The notes under the pieces: model-generated
Seen by the model: the letters and a program-made list of their open reading frames with translations, nothing else
Databases searched by the model: none
Told to the model about the DNA's origin: nothing
Assembly: GCF_001510895.1 (NCBI RefSeq)
Contig: NZ_LPWA01000144.1
Coordinates: forward strand, 1-32,783
Length of the DNA stretch: 32,783 nucleotides
DNA from: Mesorhizobium loti
GTDB lineage: Bacteria > Pseudomonadota > Alphaproteobacteria > Rhizobiales > Rhizobiaceae
Reading direction: 5' to 3'
Made by a program: the position numbers and the translations under genes
In this document: piece after piece, positions 14,357 to 22,532 of the stretch
How positions within the stretch are numbered: the first letter of the stretch is position 1
Layout of the letters: each line of letters opens with the position of its first letter

Positions 14357-15507
14357 TGCAAAGCCGTCTCGACAAAAGTCCGGTCGCAACCTGGTGGTGG
14401 ACGATCGATCGCTGGTTCCTGGCGGCATTCCTGTCGCTGATGGGGCTGGGCATCGTTCTGTCCTTCGCGGCAAGCCCAGCGGTCGCCGAGAGGATCGGCC
14501 TCAGCAGCTTCCATTTCGCCACGCGGCAAATCATCTTCACCATCCCGGCTCTCATCGCGATGCTGGCCGTTTCCTTCCTGGAGGCCCGGCAAATAAGGCG
14601 CATGTCGCTGGTGATGCTCTGCATCATGCTGGTGCTGATGGTGGTGGTGCTCTACATCGGCGTCGAAGTGAAAGGCGCGCGGCGCTGGGTGTCGCTCGCC
14701 GGCCTCTCCATCCAGCCGTCCGAGTTCCTGAAACCGGCCTTCGTCATCATCTGCGCCTGGCTTTTCGCCGAGCACAAGCGCCAGCCCGACATTCCCGGCA
14801 ACCTCTTCGCCATGCTGCTGCTCGCCTTGGTGATCTCGCTGCTGGTGGCGCAGCCGGATCTCGGCCAGACCATGCTGGTGCTGGGCACCTGGGGCGTGAT
14901 GTTCTTCATGGCCGGCCTGCCCTGGTTCTGGATCGTCGCGCTGGGCGCCGCCGGCGTCGGCGGCGTGTTCGCGGCCTATACGGTGTTTCCGCACGTTGCC
15001 GCCCGCATCGACAAATTCCTCACCGGCGAGGGCGACACGTTCCAGGTCGATATGGGCCGCGAGGCGCTGATCAACGGCGGTTGGTTCGGCGTCGGCCCCG
15101 GCGAGGGGACGGTGAAGCGGGTTATCCCGGACAGCCACGCCGACTTCGTGTTCTCGGTCGCGGGCGAGGAGTTCGGCCTCATCATGTGCTTCTTCATCAT
15201 GTCGATCTTCGCCTTCATCGTGCTGCGCGGATTGAGCATCGCGCTCAAGGAGCATGACGATTTCACCCGTTATGCCGTCGGTGGGCTGGTCACCGTTTTC
15301 GGCCTGCAATCGGCCATCAACATGTGCGTGAATCTGCAGTTGATGCCGGCCAAGGGCATGACGCTGCCCTTCATCTCCTATGGCGGCTCCTCGCAGATCG
15401 CGATTGCCGTCTCGATGGGCATGGTTCTGGCGCTGACGCGCAGGCACCCCGAAAAGCGCAAGCAGATGGGCTTTGCCTTCTCGCAGCGCACTATCGCAGC
15501 GGAATGA
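14356..15507 (+). CDS. ftsW: Septal peptidoglycan glycosyltransferase FtsW
   Basis: A 383-residue SEDS-family membrane protein with about ten hydrophobic segments. SEDS proteins polymerise lipid II; FtsW does so with FtsI at the septum. The family block IQPSEFLKPAFV (about 119-130) and the large periplasmic loop with the conserved acidic position D263 (HADFVFS) are present, as is the final FISYGGSSQIAI segment. I place the start at ATG 14356, with GGAGGGA (14342-14348) as ribosome-binding site, rather than the adjacent TTG 14353. It lies between murD and murG, its usual place in the cluster. Confidence 0.97.
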   Translation: MQSRLDKSPVATWWWTIDRWFLAAFLSLMGLGIVLSFAASPAVAERIGLSSFHFATRQIIFTIPALIAMLAVSFLEARQIRRMSLVMLCIMLVLMVVVLYIGVEVKGARRWVSLAGLSIQPSEFLKPAFVIICAWLFAEHKRQPDIPGNLFAMLLLALVISLLVAQPDLGQTMLVLGTWGVMFFMAGLPWFWIVALGAAGVGGVFAAYTVFPHVAARIDKFLTGEGDTFQVDMGREALINGGWFGVGPGEGTVKRVIPDSHADFVFSVAGEEFGLIMCFFIMSIFAFIVLRGLSIALKEHDDFTRYAVGGLVTVFGLQSAINMCVNLQLMPAKGMTLPFISYGGSSQIAIAVSMGMVLALTRRHPEKRKQMGFAFSQRTIAAE

Positions 15508-15513
15508 GGCGGG

Positions 15514-16638
15514 ATGTCGAGGGGTGTCATCCTGCTGGCGGCTGGCGGAACGGGCGGACATCTGTTCCCGGCCGAGGCGCTTGCGCATGAGCTGATCGAG
15601 CGCGGCTGGGAGGTGCATCTTGCCACCGACCGCCGTGCCGAGCGGTACTCCGGCCACTTTCCCGCCACCGACATCCATTCGATTCCGTCGGCGACGCTGG
15701 GCTCGAAGAATCCGATCGCCGTGCTCTCGTCCTTCTGGACGATCTGGCAGGGCGTCCGCAAGGCCGGGCGCGTCATCGCCAAGATCAAGCCCGAGGTCGT
15801 CGTCGGCTTCGGCGGCTATCCGACACTGCCGCCGCTCTACGCGGCGACCCGGCGCCAGGTGCCGACGCTGATCCATGAGCAGAACGCCGTGATGGGCCGC
15901 GCCAACAAGGCGCTTGCCGGCCGCGTCGATGCCATTGCCGGCGGCTTCCTGGCGGAGGGTGAAAGCGCCGCCGGCGCCAAGACGGTGACGACCGGCAATC
16001 CGGTCAGGCCCCAGGTTCTGGAGGCGGCGAAAACGCCCTATGTGGCATCGAATGACGGCGAGCCGTTCCGATTCCTGGTGTTCGGCGGCAGCCAGGGCGC
16101 GCAGTTCTTCTCGGACGCCGTGCCGGCGGCGATCGCGCTTCTGCCCGAAGCGCAGCGCAAGCGTCTGGTAATCACCCAGCAGGCTCGCGCGGAAGACGTG
16201 GGGCGGGTGAAGGCAGCCTATGCCAATCTTGGCGTCGACGCGCAGGTCTCGCCCTTCTTCACCGACATGGCGGCGCGCATAGCGTCATCGCATCTGGTGA
16301 TGTCGCGCTCCGGCGCCTCGACCGTATCGGAGATCGCCGTCATCGGCCGCCCCGCGCTGCTGGTGCCTTATCCGCATGCGCTCGACCATGACCAAGCGGC
16401 CAATGCCGCGGCACTTGCCGCCGCCGGCGGGGCCGAGGTGCATCCACAATCCATGCTTTCGCCCGAGGGCATCGCTGCGCTCGTTGGCGGGCTGATGGGC
16501 AATCCCGACAGGCTGACGGCGATGGCCGCGGCCGCCCGCTCGGCCGGAAAACCCAACGCGGCACGGTTGCTCGCCGATCTGACAGAGGCTATTGCGTCCG
16601 GCAAAACGGTTTCGGACTATAGGAGGACGCGCGCATGA
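15514..16638 (+). CDS. murG: UDP-GlcNAc:lipid I N-acetylglucosaminyltransferase MurG
   Basis: A 374-residue GT-B glycosyltransferase on the inner face of the inner membrane, converting lipid I into lipid II. The glycine-rich loop GGTGGHLFPA (11-20) is the lipid I-binding signature. Further blocks are GFGGYPTLPPLYA, IHEQNAVMGRANK, FGGSQGAQFFSDAVP and, in the C-terminal UDP-GlcNAc half, SRSGASTVSEIAVIGRPALLVPYPHALDHDQAANA. It starts 6 nt after the ftsW stop. Its stop overlaps the murC start by 4 nt (ATGA at 16635). Confidence 0.97.
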   Translation: MSRGVILLAAGGTGGHLFPAEALAHELIERGWEVHLATDRRAERYSGHFPATDIHSIPSATLGSKNPIAVLSSFWTIWQGVRKAGRVIAKIKPEVVVGFGGYPTLPPLYAATRRQVPTLIHEQNAVMGRANKALAGRVDAIAGGFLAEGESAAGAKTVTTGNPVRPQVLEAAKTPYVASNDGEPFRFLVFGGSQGAQFFSDAVPAAIALLPEAQRKRLVITQQARAEDVGRVKAAYANLGVDAQVSPFFTDMAARIASSHLVMSRSGASTVSEIAVIGRPALLVPYPHALDHDQAANAAALAAAGGAEVHPQSMLSPEGIAALVGGLMGNPDRLTAMAAAARSAGKPNAARLLADLTEAIASGKTVSDYRRTRA

Positions 16639-18040
16639 AGATGCCGCAGACGATCGGCCTCGTGCATTTCATCGGCATCGGCGGCATCGGCATGAGCGGC
16701 ATCGCCGAGGTGCTGCACAATCTTGGCTACAAGGTGCAGGGCTCGGACCAGGCGGACGGCGCCAATGTGCAGCGGCTGCGCGAGAAAGGGATCGAGTGCT
16801 TCGTCGGCCACAAGGCGGAGAATGTCGGCGACGCCGAAGTGGTGGTGGTGTCGACGGCGATCAAGAAGTCCAACCCCGAGCTGAAGGCCGCGCGCGAAAA
16901 GCTGCTGCCGATCGTGCGGCGCGCCGAAATGCTCGCGGAGTTGATGCGGTTCCGCCAGGCGGTCGCCATCGGCGGCACGCATGGCAAGACGACGACCACT
17001 TCGATGGTGGCGACCTTGCTCGAAGCCGGCGGGCTCGACCCGACCGTCATCAATGGCGGCATCATCAATGCCTATGGCACCAATGCGCGCATGGGCGACG
17101 GCGAGTGGATGGTAGTCGAGGCAGACGAAAGCGACGGCACTTTCCTTAAGCTGCCGGCCGATATCGCCGTCGTCACCAACATCGATCCCGAGCACCTCGA
17201 TCACTACGGCAGCTTCGACAAGGTACGCGAGGCCTTCCGCCAGTTCGTCGAGAACGTGCCGTTCTACGGCTTCGGCGTGATGTGCACGGACCATCCGGAG
17301 GTGCAGGCGTTGGTCGGCCGCATCGAGGACCGGCGCGTCATCACCTATGGCGAGAACGCGCAGGCCGACGTGCGCTTCACCAATCATCGCATGGCAGGGA
17401 CCGTATCGGAGTTCGACGTGGTGATCCGCGACCGCAAGGGGCGCGGCACAACGACAATCCGGGATTTGCGGCTGCCGATGCCGGGGCGGCACAACGTCTC
17501 CAACGCGACGGCGGCGATCGCGGTCGCGCATGAACTCGGCCTGTCGGACGAAGCGATCAAGAAGGGCCTTTCCTCCTTCGCCGGCGTCAAGCGGCGCTTC
17601 ACCCACACCGGCTCCTGGAACGGGGTCGACATATTCGACGACTATGGCCACCATCCGGTTGAGATCGCGGCGGTGCTAAAGGCCGCGCGCGGGGCCACCG
17701 ACGGCCGTGTGATTGCGATCGCGCAGCCGCACCGCTTCACCCGGCTGCACGATCTGTTCGAAGAGTTCTCCGTCTGCTTCAATGATGCCGACACGGTGAT
17801 GGTGGCGCCGGTCTATCCGGCCGGCGAGGAACCGATCGAAGGCGTTTCATCGGACGCGCTGGTGTCGCGCATCCGCGCCGGCGGTCACCGCGACGCGCGC
17901 TATATCGAGGCCCGGCGGCGGTCGCGCCAGCCATCCGCGAGCTTGCCAAGCCCGGTGACTTCGTCATCTTCCTTGGCGCCGGCAACATCACGCAATGGGC
18001 CTATTCGCTGCCCAAGGAACTTGGGGGAACGCCCTCATGA
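16635..18040 (+). CDS. murC: UDP-MurNAc:L-alanine ligase MurC, frameshifted near its 3' end in this sequence
   Basis: MurC adds L-alanine to UDP-MurNAc, the first stem-peptide step. The frame is normal from the ATG at 16635 (ribosome-binding site AGGAGG at 16621-16626): HFIGIGGIGMSGIA (11-24), ATP loop GTHGKTTT (114-121), VVEADESDGTF and YGHHPVEIAA. After Glu425 (17907-17909) the frame changes. The expected ending, GPAAVAPAIRELAKPG then DFVIFLGAGNITQWAYSLPKELG, is encoded one frame over and stops at TGA 18038-18040. Adding one G to the GG at 17909-17910 restores a 468-residue protein whose stop overlaps the murB ATG by 4 nt, like its neighbours. Uncorrected, the frame runs into murB as an aberrant extension to 18398. 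A sequencing error is favoured. Confidence 0.95.
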
Positions 18041-19002
18041 TGCGCGGCCAAGCCCTGATCGACAAACTCGGAGACAAGCTTGCCGGCCTGCGCGGCCGTG
18101 TCACGCCCAATGCCGAGATGGACAAGATCACCTGGTTCCGCGCCGGCGGCCTGGCGGAGGCGCTGTTCCAGCCGGCCGACGAGGAGGACCTTGCGGCCTT
18201 TCTGCGCGCGGTGCCGGAAGAGGTGCCGATCACGGTCGTCGGCGTCGGCTCGAACCTTCTGGTGCGCGACGGCGGCATTTCCGGTTTCGTGGTGAGGCTT
18301 TCGGCCAAGGGCTTTGGCGAAGCCGAAGTCACTGGGCCAACCACAATCAAGGCGGGCGCGGCAACGCCGGACAAGCGCCTGGCGGCGGTGGCTTATGAAG
18401 CCGGCATCGGCGGGTTCCATTTTTATCATGGGATTCCGGGCGCCGTCGGCGGGGCGCTGCGGATGAATGCGGGGGCCAATGCCGTCGAGACGCGCGAGCG
18501 CGTGTTCGAGGTGCGGGCGCTCGACCGCACCGGCAATGTCCATACGCTCAGCAATGTCGATATGGGCTATGCCTATCGTCATTCGTCGGCGCCTGGCGGG
18601 CTGATCTTCACCTCGGCCACCTTCGAAGGCGTTCCGGAAGACAAGGCGGCGATCAAGGCGGCGATGGACGCCGTACAGAACCATCGCGAGACGGTGCAGC
18701 CGATCCGCGAGAAGACCGGCGGCTCGACCTTCAAGAATCCCGAAGGCACGTCGGCCTGGAAAGAGATCGACAAGGCTGGCTGCCGCGGGCTGATGATCGG
18801 CGGCGCGCAGATGTCGCCGATGCATTGCAACTTCATGATCAACACCGGCACCGCGACCGGCTACGACCTGGAATATCTCGGCGAGACGGTGCGGGCGAGG
18901 GTGCTCGAGAATTCGGGCATCCGACTGCACTGGGAGATCAAGCGACTGGGCAACTTCCGGCCGGGTCATGAGGTGCAGGAATTTCTCGGACAGCTGCTCT
19001 GA
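18037..19002 (+). CDS. murB: UDP-N-acetylenolpyruvoylglucosamine reductase MurB
   Basis: A 321-residue FAD enzyme that reduces UDP-GlcNAc-enolpyruvate to UDP-MurNAc with NADPH. The FAD-binding VVGVGSNLLVRDGG is at about 67-80 and GIPGAVGGALRMNAGA at about 132-147. The proton-donor serine is S230 in TGGSTFKNP. The shape is that of the shorter type II MurB. The start is ATG 18037, inside the corrected murC stop; an ATG at 18040 is an alternative. The gene ends the first tight block of the cluster; a 303-nt gap follows before ddl. Confidence 0.97.
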   Translation: MMRGQALIDKLGDKLAGLRGRVTPNAEMDKITWFRAGGLAEALFQPADEEDLAAFLRAVPEEVPITVVGVGSNLLVRDGGISGFVVRLSAKGFGEAEVTGPTTIKAGAATPDKRLAAVAYEAGIGGFHFYHGIPGAVGGALRMNAGANAVETRERVFEVRALDRTGNVHTLSNVDMGYAYRHSSAPGGLIFTSATFEGVPEDKAAIKAAMDAVQNHRETVQPIREKTGGSTFKNPEGTSAWKEIDKAGCRGLMIGGAQMSPMHCNFMINTGTATGYDLEYLGETVRARVLENSGIRLHWEIKRLGNFRPGHEVQEFLGQLL

Positions 19003-19003
19003 C

Positions 19004-19028
19004 GAAGTTCAAGTAGTGCGTGAACTTC
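19004..19028 (+). terminator. Hairpin just after murB, possible terminator
   Basis: GAAGTTCA (19004-19011) and TGAACTTC (19021-19028) pair perfectly around a 9-nt loop, 2 nt after the murB stop. There is no T-tract, so intrinsic termination is uncertain. Confidence 0.4.
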
Positions 19029-19131
19029 CGCGATAGGCACGACCGCCGACCGTTGCTTTAAAGACTCAACAACACGCTTTTCTGACCCGTTTTCGCGGAA
19101 AGTGAATCTCTCGGAATCATAGGCACTTGCC

Positions 19132-19155
19132 AGGGAATCAACTCTCTGATTCTCT
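19132..19155. repeat. GAATCA palindrome
   Basis: AGGGAATCA (19132-19140) pairs with TGATTCTCT (19147-19155) with one wobble and an ACTCTC loop. The GGGAATCA...TGATTC core recurs in the hairpin after rnpB (3075-3115), suggesting a common intergenic repeat family. Confidence 0.4.
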
Positions 19156-19305
19156 GCTCTAAAGCGTTTCCTGATTTGAGTCGTTTGACGCGTTACCCGC
19201 GTTTTCCGTCTGGGGGGCAACCTGCCGGAAGACTCGGACTCACTATGCGGGAATGTCGCGTGCGGAAATATCGGTTGTAGGCCCGGCGTGAGAGGGAATG
19301 ACGGG

Positions 19306-20232
19306 ATGAAGAAGAAGCATGTGGCTGTTCTCCTGGGGGGATTTTCCTCGGAGCGGCCCGTGTCTCTATCCTCGGGGAAGGCATGTGCGGATGCGCTCGA
19401 GAATGAAGGCTATCAGGTCACCCGGGTCGATGTTTCGCGCGATGTCGGGTCTGTGCTTGCCGAGCTCAAGCCCGATGTCGCCTTCAATGCGCTGCATGGC
19501 CCGTTCGGCGAGGATGGCACCATCCAGGGAATTCTCGAATATCTCGGAATTCCCTACACCCATTCGGGGGTGCTCGCTTCGGCGCTGGCTATGAACAAGG
19601 AGCAGGCCAAGAAGGTCGCCAAGGCATCCGGCATTCCGGTCGCGGAATCGAAGGTGATCAATCGCTTCGCCGTGCAGAACAAGCATCCTATGAAGCCGCC
19701 TTACGTGGTGAAGCCGGTCAACGAGGGCTCGAGCTTCGGCGTCGTCATCGTGCATGAAGGGCAGTCGCATCCGCCACAGGTCATCGGCTCGTCCGAATGG
19801 CAATATGGCGAGATCGTCATGGTCGAGCGCTACATCCATGGGCGCGAACTGACCTGCGCGGTGATGGGCGACGTGGCGCTCGGCGTCTGCGAGATCATCC
19901 CGACCGGGCATTCCTTCTACGACTACGATTCAAAGTACGTGCCTGGCGGATCAAAACACGAAACCCCTGCAAAAATTTCACCGAATATTTACCAAAAAAT
20001 ACAGACACTGGCCCTCAAGGCTCATCTTGCTGTCGGCTGCCGGGGCGTTTCCCGGTCGGACTTCCGTTACGACGACCGTCACTCCGAAAACGGCGAGGTT
20101 GTCTGGCTTGAGATCAACACCCAGCCGGGCATGACGCCGACGTCTCTGGTGCCTGAAATCGCCGCGCAAGCGGGACACTCGTTCGGCGATTTGTTGAGTT
20201 GGATGGTGGAGGACGCTTCGTGTCTGCGTTGA
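19306..20232 (+). CDS. ddl: D-alanine--D-alanine ligase
   Basis: A 308-residue ATP-grasp enzyme joining two D-alanines for MurF. Early blocks are VLLGGFSSERPVSLSSG and FNALHGPFGEDGTIQG; then the ATP-grasp core with PYVVKPVNEGSSFGV and the YDYDSKY loop, ending with WLEINTQPGMTPTSLVPEIAAQAG, which carries metal-binding residues. I choose the ATG at 19306 with GAGGGA upstream rather than the in-frame GTG at 19288. One stretch inside the gene, 19951-20010, is only about 35 percent GC and includes AAA and ATA codons unusual for its neighbours. The end overlaps the ftsQ start by 13 nt. Confidence 0.96.
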   Translation: MKKKHVAVLLGGFSSERPVSLSSGKACADALENEGYQVTRVDVSRDVGSVLAELKPDVAFNALHGPFGEDGTIQGILEYLGIPYTHSGVLASALAMNKEQAKKVAKASGIPVAESKVINRFAVQNKHPMKPPYVVKPVNEGSSFGVVIVHEGQSHPPQVIGSSEWQYGEIVMVERYIHGRELTCAVMGDVALGVCEIIPTGHSFYDYDSKYVPGGSKHETPAKISPNIYQKIQTLALKAHLAVGCRGVSRSDFRYDDRHSENGEVVWLEINTQPGMTPTSLVPEIAAQAGHSFGDLLSWMVEDASCLR

Positions 20233-21131
20233 GGTGGGGACAGGGCAAGGGCGGCGGGGCCGGGCCTACGCTGTTTGGTGTGTCGCTGTCGTTCGACCAT
20301 TTCGTTTTGCCGCGCCAGCTTCGGCGACCGGTGCGCCTGCTCGCCCGTCTCTGCAGTGGCGAGTATGAGCCGCCACGCTTTTCCGCGGCGATCCTCTCGG
20401 CTGCGTTGTTGGCTTCGTCCGGAGCCTATGGCGCCTACCTCGGCGGCTATGCCGACAGCATCGTGCAAGGCGTGACGGCCCGGACGGGTTTTGCCGTCGA
20501 TCAGATCAAGGTCGTCGGCAATCGCCAGACATCCGAGATCGATATACTGGACCGGCTCGGCCTCGATGGCTGGACGTCGCTGATCGGCTTCGACGCCGAG
20601 GCCGCGCGCGAGCGCATCGCGACGTTGCCCTGGGTCGAGGTGGCGGCGGTGCGTAAGGTCTACCCGCATACGCTGGAGGTGCGCGTCGAGGAGCGCGAGC
20701 CCTTCGCGCTTTGGCAACAGGGCAACTCGCTTTCGGTGATCGAGCGATCGGGCGAGGTGATCGCGCCCTTCTCGGGCGGCAAGCAGGCTTTGCTGCCGCT
20801 GATCATCGGCACGGGTGCGCCGGCCAGGGCGCCGGAGTTTCTGGAGAAGATCAAGCGCTATCCCGAGCTCGCAGCGCGGGTCAAAGGCTATATCCGTGTC
20901 GGCGAGCGGCGCTGGGATCTCAAGCTCGAGAACGGCATCACGGTGAAGCTGCCGGAAGACGACGAGGATCAGGCGATCGCCGAGCTCGTCAAGCTCGATC
21001 ATGACAACGGGCTTTTGACGCGCGACATCGCCGCCGTCGACATGCGGCTCACCGATCGGCTGGTGGTGGAGCTCTCGCCGGAGGCGCGACCCAGCGCGAG
21101 GCCGCTCTCAGTGAAAAGCCGAAGAGCCTGA
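20220..21131 (+). CDS. ftsQ: Cell division protein FtsQ
   Basis: A 303-residue bitopic divisome protein linking early and late division proteins through FtsB and FtsL. A basic cytoplasmic tail (1-53) precedes a transmembrane helix (about 54-75). A POTRA domain follows (about 91-160: FAVDQIKVVGNRQTSEIDIL to LPWVEVAAVRKVYPHTLEVRV), then the beta domain (to about 280). The likely start is GTG 20220, preceded by GGAGG, inside the 3' end of ddl; a TTG at 20199 would add 7 residues. The TM-POTRA order and its place between ddl and ftsA make the call firm. Confidence 0.95.
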   Translation: MSALRWGQGKGGGAGPTLFGVSLSFDHFVLPRQLRRPVRLLARLCSGEYEPPRFSAAILSAALLASSGAYGAYLGGYADSIVQGVTARTGFAVDQIKVVGNRQTSEIDILDRLGLDGWTSLIGFDAEAARERIATLPWVEVAAVRKVYPHTLEVRVEEREPFALWQQGNSLSVIERSGEVIAPFSGGKQALLPLIIGTGAPARAPEFLEKIKRYPELAARVKGYIRVGERRWDLKLENGITVKLPEDDEDQAIAELVKLDHDNGLLTRDIAAVDMRLTDRLVVELSPEARPSARPLSVKSRRA

Positions 21132-21156
21132 CGAAGCGCAAGCCGGAGACGAAGAT

Positions 21157-22464
21157 ATGAGCTGGCTTGGCGGCAGCGGTGATGCTTCCTCGCGCCGGTC
21201 GGGCACGCTCACGGTGCTTGATGTCGGCTCGAGCAAGGTTTGCTGCGTGGTGGCGAAACTGAAGCCGCGCGAGGACGGCAAGCTGCTGCGCGGGCGGTCG
21301 CATCGCATCCAGGTGATCGGCATCGGCCATCAGAAATCGCAGGGCGTGAAGTCTGGCGTCGTGGTCGATCTCGACCGCGCCGAGCATGCCATTCGCCTGG
21401 CTGTCGACGCGGCCGAGCGTATGGCCGGGCTCACAGTCGATTCCCTCATCGTCAACATGACGGCCGGCCGGTTGAAGAGCGAAGCCTTCTCGGCAACCAT
21501 CAATCTCGGCGGGCATCAGGTCGAGGAAGCCGACATCAAGCGCGTGCTTGCCGCCGGCGCCAAGCAGGCGCTGCGGGCCGAGCGGGAGGTGGTCCATTCG
21601 CTTCCCGTCGGCTTCTCGCTCGATGCCGAACGCGGCGTGCGCGACCCGCGCGGCATGGTCGGCGACGCGCTCGGTGTCGACATGCATGTGCTGACCGGTG
21701 ATGCCGCGCCGATGCGCAATCTGGAGCTCTGCATCAACCGCTCGCATCTGTCGGTCGAGCGCATGGTGGCGACGCCTTATGCCAGCGGTCTCGCGGCTCT
21801 GGTCGACGACGAGCTCGAAATGGGCGCCGCCTGCATCGATATGGGTGGCGGCACCACGACGATTTCGGTGTTCTCGGAAGGCAAGTTCGTCCACGGCGAT
21901 GCCATCGCCATCGGCGGCAACCATGTGACGCTCGATATGGCCAAGGGCCTGTCGACCTCGCTCGACGCCGCCGAACGGCTGAAGGTGATGCATGGTTCGG
22001 CGCTGCCCGGCAGCGCCGACGACCGCGATCTCGTCTCGATCCAGCCGATCGGCGAGGAAGGCGAGTTGCCGCTGCAGATCCCGCGCTCGGTGATGACGCG
22101 CATCATCCGCGCGCGCATCGACGAAACGCTGGAGCTCTTGCGCGACAGGCTGAACAAGTCGGGCTACGGCAACGCCGTCGGCAAGCGCGTCGTTCTCACC
22201 GGCGGCGCCAGCCAGTTGGCCGGCCTGCCGGAGGCGGCACGCCGCATCCTCGGACGCAACGTGCGCATCGGCCGGCCGCTCGGCGTGGCGGGCCTGCCGG
22301 AAGCGGCCAAGGGGCCGGCGTTCTCGACCCCGGTCGGACTTCTGATCTATCCGCAGATGGCGAGCTTCGAGAGCCATTCGGCGAAAGGACTTTCCGGTTT
22401 CAGGATGACCGGAACGGGCGGAAAACTGCATCGCATGAGTCAGTGGTTGAGAGACAGTTTTTAA
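21157..22464 (+). CDS. ftsA: Cell division protein FtsA
   Basis: A 435-residue actin-fold ATPase that ties FtsZ filaments to the membrane. Phosphate-1 motif LDVGSSKVCCVVAKL begins near residue 21; SHMA-type insertion (1C domain) follows with VNMTAGRLKSE; phosphate-2 is CIDMGGGTTTISVF, and the adenosine motif is VVLTGGASQLAGLPE. The C-terminus ends in a short basic amphipathic stretch (HRMSQWLRDSF) that would act as the membrane-targeting helix. It lies 25 nt after ftsQ and 68 nt before ftsZ. Confidence 0.97.
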   Translation: MSWLGGSGDASSRRSGTLTVLDVGSSKVCCVVAKLKPREDGKLLRGRSHRIQVIGIGHQKSQGVKSGVVVDLDRAEHAIRLAVDAAERMAGLTVDSLIVNMTAGRLKSEAFSATINLGGHQVEEADIKRVLAAGAKQALRAEREVVHSLPVGFSLDAERGVRDPRGMVGDALGVDMHVLTGDAAPMRNLELCINRSHLSVERMVATPYASGLAALVDDELEMGAACIDMGGGTTTISVFSEGKFVHGDAIAIGGNHVTLDMAKGLSTSLDAAERLKVMHGSALPGSADDRDLVSIQPIGEEGELPLQIPRSVMTRIIRARIDETLELLRDRLNKSGYGNAVGKRVVLTGGASQLAGLPEAARRILGRNVRIGRPLGVAGLPEAAKGPAFSTPVGLLIYPQMASFESHSAKGLSGFRMTGTGGKLHRMSQWLRDSF

Positions 22465-22532
22465 TTTGACGGGGACAGCCCCATAGGCGGCCGCAGCGGC
22501 GAGGCGGCGGGAAAGGCAAAAGGACGGAGACA

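Larger units (their letters stand above)
19003..19305. other. murB-ddl intergenic region with several hairpins
   Basis: This 303-nt gap divides the dcw cluster. It contains an 8-bp perfect hairpin at 19004-19028, a 9-bp hairpin at 19132-19155, several GAATC repeats (about 19104-19152) and a sequence at 19158-19193 that resembles a decayed half of the palindromic element at 28263. A promoter for ddl-ftsQAZ is expected here. TTGACG at 19185-19190 could be a -35, but no good -10 follows at normal spacing. Confidence 0.5.

Noticed and set aside
12839..15876. Long minus-strand open frames opposite mraY, murD and ftsW
   Set aside because: Their translations are low-complexity, rich in Arg, His, Asp and Gly, match no family I know, and lie antisense to clear genes. 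They are codon-bias shadows.
18041..18398. Extended MurC-MurB overlapping protein
   Set aside because: The extension is out-of-frame murB sequence caused by the missing base near 17910 and has no family features.
22466..22494. Promoter between ftsA and ftsZ from TTGACG at 22466
   Set aside because: No acceptable -10 lies at 16-18 nt; the following GGGGACAGCCCC is a small hairpin.
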